Origin: Nemertoderma westbladi
Lineage: Eukaryota > Xenacoelomorpha > Nemertodermatida > Nemertodermatidae
Assembly: GCA_032718475.1 (NCBI GenBank)
Contig: JAUCBJ010008940.1
Location: forward strand, 1 to 26,243
Direction of reading: 5' to 3'
DNA: 26,243 nucleotides
The notes below the pieces were generated by a model, which was not told where the DNA came from, made no database searches, and saw only the letters and a list, made by a program, of their open reading frames with translations. Made by a program: the position numbers and the translations under genes. Below, piece after piece: positions 19,507-26,243 of this stretch. Numbering within the stretch: the stretch's first letter is position 1; every line of letters begins with the position of its first letter.

Positions 19507-19656
19507 TTATAACAAAAAAATGCAGGCACATAATTGTTCCCTTCCGGTTTCATTAGCTTCAATATCAATTTCACAAACATCAGCTTCAAAATGTCCAGTG
19601 TCTCTAAACACATTGATACAAATGAGAGGAACAGAACTGCAATCATCCACACCCCC
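19507..19656 (-). pseudogene. Possible LINE endonuclease relic
   Basis: An open stretch with amino-acid-like composition: VFRDTGHFEADVCEIDIEAN and then GREQLCACIF. It recalls the mid AP-endonuclease strands of LINEs, where a Glu-x-x-x-Ile-Glu/Asp-Ile segment leads to Cys-x-Ile-Tyr-Arg-Pro-Pro; the Tyr-Arg-Pro-Pro is lost here to a stop. It lies in intron 2 in the sense of the host gene, but no donor site follows, so an alternative exon is less likely. Confidence 0.35.
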
Positions 19657-20040
19657 ATATTATGTATGTACTACAATGTTGTCCTACAATATTTTTAGCT
19701 TATATAACAAAACAAAATTGGAATCTGACTGAATCAGATTGAATCTCAGAATATTAATTGATAATGTTTGTTGTTTTCCGCGGTACTGATTAATTAAAAC
19801 AATTAACACTAAACTCCACACAATAATCACCAAACTCTCAATATTTAGAGTGATATTTAATGATATGAGCTAATAAATTACTTAAACGTCATAAATAAAA
19901 ATCATAAAAACTCCATCAATTGGCCAATCGAGTTCATGAAAATCAAAGTTCAATCCCGAGTGAGTTTACATAAAAAATTCGATGAAAATGGAAAAAGACG
20001 GGTAACTCTCTTTTTCTCAATAATATAAATTGTTTGCGAA

Positions 20041-20700
20041 CTTTGACACAGTTCAGTTCGATCTTTGACCCTTATGACTCAGTTCGAACTTTGACCCTTT
20101 TGACCTAGTCCGAACTTTGACCCTTTTGACCCCGTTCGAACTTTGACTCTTTTGACCCAGTTCGAACTTTGACCCATTTGAATCAGTCCGAACTTTGACC
20201 CATTTGACTCAGTCCGATCTTTGACCCTTTTGACCCAGTTCTAACTTTGACCCTTTTGACCCAGTTCGAACTTTGACACTTTTGACCCAGTCCGATCTTT
20301 GACCCTTTTGATTCAGTTCGACCGTTGACCCATTTGACTCAGTCCGAACTTTGACACTTTTGACCCAGTTCGAACTTTGACTCTTTTGACCCAGTTCGAA
20401 CTTTGACCCTTTTGACCCAGTTCGAACTATGACCCTTTTGACCCAGTTCGAACTTTGACCCTTTTGTCCCAGTTCGAACTTTGACCCTTTTGACCCAGTT
20501 CGAACATTGACCCTTTTGACCCAGTTCGAACTTTGACTCTTTTGACCCAGTTCGAACTTTGACCCTTTTGAACCAGTTCGAACTTTGACCCTCTGACCCA
20601 TTTCGAACTTTGTCCCCTTTGACCCAGTTCGAACTTTGACCCTTTTGACCCAGTTCGAACTTTGACCCTTTTGACCCAGTTTGAACTTTGACTCTTTCAC
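20041..20700. repeat. 26-bp minisatellite, about 25 copies, next to exon 2
   Basis: The unit contains GACCCAGTTCGAACTTTGAC plus CCTTTT. Because 26 is not a multiple of three, each frame reads a 26-residue repeat over 78 nt, giving long open frames on the minus strand that I do not consider genes. Copies are less uniform toward the low-coordinate end. The array ends about 15 nt from the exon 2 donor. Confidence 0.95.
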
Positions 20701-20716
20701 CCATTCCATTACTTAC

Positions 20717-20826
20717 GCTGTAGATTTGGTCTAAATCTTGGATCGTAACCCCTGAGAACTAAGTTGAACATCTTTGTCATCAGGGTTGGATCATATTCCA
20801 TATCAGTTTCCCCTTTAGTTTGTTGG
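20717..20826 (-). CDS. Channel subunit exon 2: N-terminal helix of the ligand-binding domain
   Basis: 110 nt: one base completing Gly21, 36 codons (residues 22-57), and one base of the Arg58 codon. The acceptor is TTATTTAG before 20826 and the donor is GTAAGT just after 20717. The diagnostic stretch is MFNLVLRGYDPRFRPNLQ (residues 40-57), which matches the first helix and the Tyr-Asp-x-Arg-Ile/Phe-Arg-Pro-Asn signature that precedes strand beta-1 in GABA-A, glycine and invertebrate GluCl/HisCl subunits. Residues 22-39 are acidic and variable, as expected for a mature N-terminus. A 26-bp minisatellite begins about 15 nt inside the following intron. Phase and motif order fit exons 1 and 3, so assignment to this gene is strong. 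Confidence 0.92.
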
Positions 20827-22282
20827 CTAAATAATAAGAAAAAATAACTAACTCAGAAATTGTTAATAAATCAACAATTAATATCTGTAAATTATTTATG
20901 TTTTTATAATATTTCAAGTACGTATTAATATTACTAGATAATAGTAGATAATAATATTTCCAGTAAGTATTTCAAAGGTAAAAGAGGTATCAAGCGGGGG
21001 GGGGGGGGGGGGGGGGGGGTTAATTCAGCTGGTTGCAAGGATGGCAGGAGGCAGGAGACGGACAGATTAAGGACGATAGTGTGTGGTAGCGGAGTGTACA
21101 CTATTTATTGGATTTTGATAAATAATTTACTCAAATATTATGTACTTAATATTAACTATTTATTATTAACGCCATTTGTTCACCTCAGTATCAAGTATAC
21201 TTATTACATGAACGAAGGAAGGCGAGTGAAATTATAAAACGGTACATTTGAGTGTTAAAAAAGCGGCAATTTTGGTAATAATTTTCATATAAAATGTAAA
21301 TTTATTAAAAATCACTAACGTTTTTAACAAAATTTAAAATTTTTGATTAATGAATTGCTATATTAGTCATTATTAAAACTAAATCTCGGTTTGTCCCCAT
21401 ACACCCCCATTGTTCGGTCGGGCTTTTTCCCATGCTTCCGCTAAACAGCTCCCCTTGTTAACCATCGCTACTCCCCCCCCCCCCCCCCCCCCTCCACCCC
21501 CCACACACACGCACTCTTTTGGGTTGCCTGGAAGCTTTTAACTCGCCAAGATAAGATGATAATTATAGATTTGCGGGTTAGAAAGTCAATTTTGATTATT
21601 TAAATATTTATTGCATAAAAAACAAATAGCACTATAATTCCTACCAAACCCGATATCGATTTGTGCAAAGCGGGAGTTAGCGAATATAAATCCTTTCTTT
21701 TCGTATTCCTTAAGACCATCAATTACAGTTTACATCGACCTCTATGTAACTAAGTAACAACGGCGTTATAGTTTATAAGGCCGTGTTACATCCAGTCCAA
21801 ACTACCCCAGAGAAAATTAACGATATTATATTCTCCTGAACTCATACTGCATTATTTATTCAATGTGCGACACTTTCAATAGTAATACACTTACGGGCAC
21901 AGCACACTGAGTTCTATACATACAAATACACACATCTATCTATCTTGATAAGTTTCCAGTTAGAACCAGTTAATATAATGAAATCGAACTTCACTTAAGA
22001 TTTGGTGGCCTTTCAAAGAAGCGTAATTTATTGAATCAACAAGTTACTTTATCCAATCTTGTGTATACACTGCTGATAGGAATTTTGATTAGGCAGTTGT
22101 GGCCAATAGCATTAATAACACCCTTATGATCAGCTTCCAGGTGCATCAACCCTTGGGAATCGATTAGATCAACCAAATATAGCAACTGGGTTCCCTTTGT
22201 TAAGTAATCAACTGTGTGCAGGAGGTGATGTGCACTAGCTAGTCGGGCTTTTTTTCGTCGACGAAACAACGCAGCGAGCTTG
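20827..22282. other. Intron 1 sequence with a 24-G tract and a 20-C tract
   Basis: AT-rich apart from G24 at 20996-21019 and C20 at 21473-21492, the latter followed by a C/CA-rich patch. A possible coding piece on the minus strand near 22036-22280 shows no family I recognise. A perfect palindrome TTCGTCGACGAA lies near 22254-22265. Confidence 0.6.
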
Positions 22283-23465
22283 TCGTGGTGGCAAAGATCC
22301 ACACTCACTTTCTGGTGGCAGAGATCCACTGTGATGGCCTCACTTTCTGTTGGCAGAGATCCACTGTGATGGACTCACTTTGTGGTGGCAGAGATCCACT
22401 GTGTAGGACTCACTCTGTGGTGGCAGAGATCCACTATGTGGGACTCACTTTGTGGTGGCAGAGATCCACTGTGTGGGACTCACTTTGTGATGACAGAGAT
22501 CCACTGTGTGGGACTCACTTTGTGGTGGCAGAGATCCACTGTGTGGGACTCACTTTGTGGTGACAGAGATCCACTGTGTGGGACTCACTTTGTGTTAACA
22601 GAGATCCACTGCGGAGGACTCACTTTCTGGTGGCAAAGATCCACTTTGTGGGACTCACTCTGTGGTGGCAGAGATCCACTGTGCGGGACTCACTCTGTGG
22701 TGGCAGAGATCCACTGTGTGGGACTTACTTTGTGGTGGCAGAGATCCACTGTGTGGGACTCACTTTGTGGTGGTAGAGATCCACTGTGTGGGACTCACTT
22801 TGTGATGACAGAGATCCACTGTGTGGGACTCACTTTGTGGTGGCAGAGAACCACTGTGATGGACTCACTTTGTGGTGGCAGAGATTCACTGTGATGACTC
22901 ACTTTGTGGTGGCAGAGATCCACTGTGATGGACTCACTTTCTGTTGGCAGAGATCCACTGCGATGGACTCACTTTGTGGTGGCAGAGATCCACTGTGTGG
23001 GACTCACTCTGTGGTGGCAGAGATCCACTGTGTGGGACTCACTTTGGTGGTGGCAGAGATCCACTGCATGGGACTCACTTTGTGGTGGCAGAGATCCACT
23101 GTGGGGACTCACTTTGTGGTGGCAGAGATCTACTGTGTGGGACTCACTTTGTGGTGACAGAGATCCACCGTGTGGGACTCACTTTGTGATGACAGAGATT
23201 CCACTGTGTGGGACTCACTTTGTGGTGGCAGAGATCCACTGTGATGGACTCACTTTGTGGTGGCAGAGATCCACTGTGGAGGACTCACTTTGTGGTGGCA
23301 GAGATCCACTGTGATGGACTCAATTTATGGTGGCAGAGATCCACTGTGATTGACTCACTTTGTGGTGGCAGAGATCCTCTGTGGGGGGTCACTTTGTGGT
23401 TGCAGAGATCAACTGTGGAGGACTCACTTTTTCTTTGTGTTGGAAGAGATCCACTATGGGGGACT
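22283..23465. repeat. 35-bp minisatellite, about 33 copies
   Basis: The unit contains GGTGGCAGAGATCCACTGTG followed by TGGGACTCACTTTGT. Variants differ at a few positions (GTG/ATG/GAGG before GACTC; GGTGGC/GATGAC at the start), and pairs of variant types recur, suggesting higher-order duplication. The unit has no stop codons in most frames, which makes several long open frames on the plus strand; these are artefacts of repetition. Confidence 0.95.
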
Positions 23466-23997
23466 TAATGCACTTTAAGCACGTTTTGGATTGATATTCT
23501 TCCATTGGCGTATGTAAGCAAACTGGGTAAATACAACCACATACAAAAGCAATGTGGCGAGCAATACAGGCACAACTGTGTTTACAGAAAGCTATCGTTT
23601 GATTTATCATTATGTAAATGACTAGGTATAAAGACTAGTGCAAATGGTATAGAACCCGATTTTTCACTCATTTCTTTTCATTTTGATGGCAGCTCTCTTA
23701 TTTTCATTCAAAAGGATCCTTATTTAGCTACTTGTGTGTTCTTGTACATTGTAAATCAAAGGAAATCGAAATGGCAGAATGTTTTAACTTTCAGACATTC
23801 GTACCAACTGTCATAAAGTAAGTCAGATTGATAAGCAAATAATGCACTTTAAATTAAATTTATTTTATTTTATTCCTTCGTTTATCGCAACAGTTAGGTG
23901 TAGTTTTTGTATTATGATTAAGAACAATTCAATTTAAATAAATTAATAATATATTAAATGATTTAGTATATAGGGTTCAATATTATGAATCACTTAC
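23466..23997. other. Intron 1 sequence next to exon 1
   Basis: The first ~530 nt of intron 1 on the minus strand. No gene or element seen. Confidence 0.45.
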
Positions 23998-24059
23998 CCA
24001 TTTTTCCCTTTGAAAATATCCAAACACAAACAAATCAAAAATAGAAGCTTTAAATGCAT
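23998..24059 (-). CDS. Channel subunit exon 1: start codon and signal peptide
   Basis: Twenty codons plus GG, followed by a GTAAGTG splice donor (minus strand, from 23997 down). The peptide starts MHLKLLFLICLCLDIFKG, a typical secretory signal: a Lys near the start, then a run of Leu/Ile/Phe/Cys. Cleavage is likely around residues 14-20. The ATG at 24057-24059 has A at -3, and an in-frame TAA lies a few codons upstream, so this is the first possible start in this frame. The exon ends in phase 2, exactly what exon 2 needs (GG plus C gives Gly21). It is too short to appear as a long open frame and was found by looking for the exon upstream of exon 2. The 5' UTR and promoter extend to higher coordinates and cannot be delimited. 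Confidence 0.83.
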
Positions 24060-25666
24060 CTTCTGAGTTAGTTATGTTATCATTCTCATCACTGGAGATG
24101 TGCAGAATATACAAAATAGAAATATTATAAGTTAGAAAGCAATAAAGTTAGAAAACAAACAAGCACTTTTATAATAAAGTTGAGATTAATTGACAAAAAT
24201 TAAGCAATTTATTATTCACAAATTCGACAACCTTCTTCGCAATTAGAATATTGCTCAGGTGATTACAGAGCATCAATTTGGTTTTATGATTTTGATCATT
24301 AGCACGTACTTCACAACATTAAGTGAACCTGACACTAACAGGTTTTGAGTGCACATCCATTTCATCTCATTTAGGTAAACCTGACACCAAAATGAGTTCG
24401 TTCACAGCCAATACAACTCATTTGACACTGACACTAACTAACTTGAAATTGTGACACTGACACTAACTAACATGTGATGGTTCACATCCAAAGGAACTCC
24501 TTTAGAATGCTGGAGGCCAAGAATGTCAGGTTTATCTATTGCGATATCCTACTGCATTATACATACAATCAGTATTCGCTAGATACTGGTATTTTACTAT
24601 TGTGATATTTTTCCCAAGCTTCCATCGGCCTGGCAAATGTGACACACGGAAAGATTAACTATAAATTTCCAGACTGTCAGCATCTTTAACAGTTTTTAAT
24701 AATAACGTCAAGTAGCCTGAAAAAATGGCCAAAAGATTTCGATATTTGTTACTGGATATTGTATAAAAGTTTGGGTCCTGGTTTGTTATTACAATATTAA
24801 TTACCATTAGGTTAGATTTGTAGAGGCCTACTTTATTCTAATCCTATTTATAATTTATAACCTTTTTTGCTTAGAAATATAGTTATTTTCCTTTTGTTAG
24901 TTATGAAAAGTATGTTTTCTTCCCTTTCTTGATTTTATAGAAACTTTTCCTTTTCTTCTACACCATTATTTATAAGATTTTTTTCTGGTTTGCATAAGTC
25001 TATGCGAGAGACAGCCTCAGCTTAGCAGTGAGACTCCAGACAATGTCACAGAAGTGTAGTAGTTGAAATAGTGTATCCTACCTAATACAGTGACTCAGAA
25101 CAGTAGTACCGTAGTAGACCAAGTGCAGTGGGCTGCAATTCAGTTTTAATAAAGCCATAGCAACGCTGGGTACAGTCCCGCTTTATACTGCATAACTACA
25201 AAGCGTCAGGCAGTTAACTGTTGACTTAGTCTATCACAACTAGTACCACTACACAGTACTAAATATCGTACAAGAACATGAGAACGAAACAATTTTTTTC
25301 TTAAAAATGAAAAAATATCAACAAACTATATAAAAATATATTTTCTTAGATAAAAAAAATAATTCAAAACAAGAAAAAATAATTTGCTACAATACCAAAG
25401 AGGTTAAAATTATATTTCTAATAATAAGAATGAGTAGGATAAGAAGTGTAATTATAAAATAAGATTTCACATCGTAAGGGCGAAGCTTTTCACTGGTATC
25501 CCCACTGGATTTTAATTATTTTATTGGTGTGATATTGTCTGTTTTATTTATGGTACCTTAATTTTAAAGTGCTGGTTCGGCCGCTTTACTTATAATAAAT
25601 AATAATTAAAAGAATGATATCATCTTATAATTAATTAAATATAATTAAATAGTTAATAAAAAAAAA
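24060..25666. other. 5' flank of the channel gene
   Basis: It should contain the 5' UTR and promoter of the channel gene (minus strand), but I cannot place a start site. TGACACTGACACTAACTAAC occurs twice, near 24423 and 24452. No other gene is supported. Confidence 0.45.
25658..25666 (-). terminator. RNA polymerase III terminator (T9) of the U6-like gene
   Basis: Nine T on the coding strand directly after the U6-like body, more than the four or so that Pol III needs to stop. In U6 this run also supplies the 3' oligo-U that binds Lsm2-8. Confidence 0.75.
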
Positions 25667-25771
25667 GGTGGTTAACGCTTCACGGTTTTGCGTGTCATCC
25701 CTGCGCGGGGGGCCATGCTAACCTTCTCTGTTTACAACCAATTTTATTAAATGTATCGCCTAAGCTGATAC
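25667..25771 (-). ncRNA. U6 spliceosomal RNA-like gene, divergent
   Basis: A 105-nt minus-strand match to U6 snRNA, the catalytic RNA of the major spliceosome. The first 49 nt align without gaps to canonical animal U6. Intact parts include AAAATTGG, the ACAGAGA box (about 25725-25731), TTAGCATGGCCCC with the AGC triad, GGATGACACGCAAAA and CGTGAAGCGTT. Changes fall mostly as pairs. In the 5' stem GTATC/GATAC replaces GTGCT/AGCAC (three compensated pairs, inner GC/GC kept). In the internal stem-loop CCC/GGG replaces CCT/AGG. In the closing stem TGGTT/AACCA replaces TGGAA/TTCCA. One C is inserted in the C run. The body is followed by T9. Either a functional divergent paralogue or, less likely given the pairing, a pseudogene. 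Confidence 0.85.
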
Positions 25772-25795
25772 AGTTAACATATTAAGAGATTGGCG

Positions 25796-25802
25796 TATTT
25801 AT
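25796..25802 (-). promoter_or_regulatory. TATA box of the U6-like gene
   Basis: ATAAATA at -31 to -25 from the inferred first base (25771). This is the position and type expected in the external Pol III promoters of animal U6 genes. The surrounding DNA is AT-rich, so chance is possible. Confidence 0.6.
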
Positions 25803-25809
25803 CGGAATG

Positions 25810-25824
25810 AAAAATCCGGGTCAA
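25810..25824 (-). promoter_or_regulatory. Candidate proximal sequence element of the U6-like gene
   Basis: TTGACCCGGATTTTT at -53 to -39, seven bases upstream of the TATA box. It occupies the place of the SNAPc-binding element, and its TTGACC start is like that of vertebrate 7SK/U6 elements. PSEs differ between phyla, so this is a positional guess. Confidence 0.35.
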
Positions 25825-26243
25825 TATCGTGTTAACATATCAATAGTTCGTTTAAAAAAGGGACTCAAACCATTTTATATGAATCTAAATTTATGTTATA
25901 TTAAGATATATCGGTATATAGAAAATTCATTAAATTTTATATTAAAAATTTAATTTAAGTGAATTGATTTAATTTATATAAATTGAATATAATATCAATA
26001 ATCCTGGTTTGGAATGAATGAAATAATTTCTGCAAACTTTCTTTTGGCTACTCTGCCAAACAGAATTCTGGTTGGATGTTTCTGTACCAACATCCTGTAC
26101 AATCTAGTAGGCAACCAATCACATTGCCACTGAGTAGGCGCTTTTCAGCTACTCAACTCTCTTGATACTAAGGGGGAAGAAATGCTTAACATACACAGTA
26201 GGCCTATAATACTTATCTACTTAACTACTTAATCATCTTTGTC
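25825..26243. other. Sequence upstream of the U6-like gene; no gene seen
   Basis: AT-rich; no distal element or coding region that I can support. Confidence 0.4.

Larger units (their letters stand above)
2372..24059 (-). other. Cys-loop ligand-gated ion channel subunit gene, 5' part (four coding exons)
   Basis: Span of the partial gene from start codon to the last exon in the window. Four exons (62, 110, 71 and 239 nt) join in phase to 160 complete codons plus two bases. They encode a signal peptide, then the N-terminal helix and first strands of a pentameric ligand-gated channel extracellular domain of the GABA-A/glycine/GluCl type, which sits in the plasma membrane and usually gates chloride. 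The boundary Met|Asp between exons 3 and 4, and the end of exon 4 inside an Arg codon, match what is known of vertebrate GABA-A receptor genes, whose equivalent exons are about 68 and 221 nt. The Cys-loop, transmembrane helices and stop codon are not in the window. All mobile elements and satellites between 2611 and 23997 are intronic. Ligand and ion selectivity cannot be told from this part. Confidence 0.92.

Noticed and set aside
20209-20709. Minus-strand open frames of 121 and 166 codons with SKFELGQKGQSSNWVKR-like repeats
   Set aside because: Produced by the 26-bp minisatellite (78 nt equals 26 codons), and they overlap intron 2 of the channel gene right up to its donor.
16721-23465. CRISPR arrays
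   Set aside because: All regular arrays here are contiguous tandem repeats without unique spacers, and the sequence is from a eukaryotic genome.
22285-23468. Plus-strand open frames up to 170 codons with repeated CGGRDPLCGTHF-like units
   Set aside because: Frame translations of the 35-bp minisatellite; frames switch with each small indel.
23998-24091. A 94-nt exon reading SDENDNITNSEDAFKASIFD and beyond, using an acceptor at 24092
   Set aside because: It ends in phase 0, which does not fit exon 2. The other frame gives an ATG, a signal peptide and the required phase 2 with the same donor.
25667-25771. U6atac snRNA
   Set aside because: Length, the 5' stem-loop and the GGCCCC...GGATGACACGC internal region follow U6, not the minor-spliceosome RNA.

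Overview
The window looks like intronic and 5'-flanking DNA of an animal nuclear genome, AT-rich and full of repeats. The evidence is a multi-exon, spliced neurotransmitter-receptor gene, a Pol III-type U6 snRNA gene, several non-LTR retrotransposons (LINEs), a Crypton-like tyrosine recombinase relic and many minisatellites. The receptor type and the LINE structure suggest an invertebrate metazoan, but I cannot name the species.

The backbone is one gene on the minus strand: the first four coding exons of a Cys-loop (pentameric) ligand-gated ion channel subunit of the GABA/glycine/glutamate-chloride class. Exon 1 (23998-24059) encodes the start and signal peptide. Exon 2 (20717-20826), exon 3 (13541-13611) and exon 4 (2372-2610) encode the N-terminal half of the extracellular ligand-binding domain. 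All splice sites are canonical and the reading phases join across the three introns (62, 110, 71 and 239 nt). The Cys-loop, the transmembrane helices and the 3' end must lie beyond base 1. Nearly everything else between 2372 and 24059 is intron.

Intron 3 (2611-13540) holds a 548-bp palindromic element made of inverted 21-bp repeats, a 5'-truncated LINE (family A) with a perfect 69-bp target-site duplication, a fold-back hairpin element, a decayed Crypton-like tyrosine recombinase gene with nearby inverted repeats and palindromes, a decayed LINE copy (family B) and a set of diverged ~140-bp repeats. Intron 2 (13612-20716) holds a six-copy A/T-rich tandem repeat, a better preserved family-B LINE fragment between ~227-bp direct repeats, an ~18-copy 50-bp minisatellite, further LINE relics, and a 26-bp minisatellite that runs almost up to the exon 2 splice donor. 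Intron 1 (20827-23997) has a 24-G tract, a 20-C tract and a ~33-copy 35-bp minisatellite.

About 1.6 kb upstream of the receptor start codon, also on the minus strand, is a 105-nt U6 snRNA-like gene (25667-25771). It keeps the ACAGAGA box, the AGC triad, a T9 terminator and a TATA box at -31 to -25. Its sequence is clearly divergent, but the stems differ from canonical U6 by paired, compensatory changes. This is the most interesting item in the window: it suggests a structurally constrained divergent U6 paralogue rather than a dead pseudogene.
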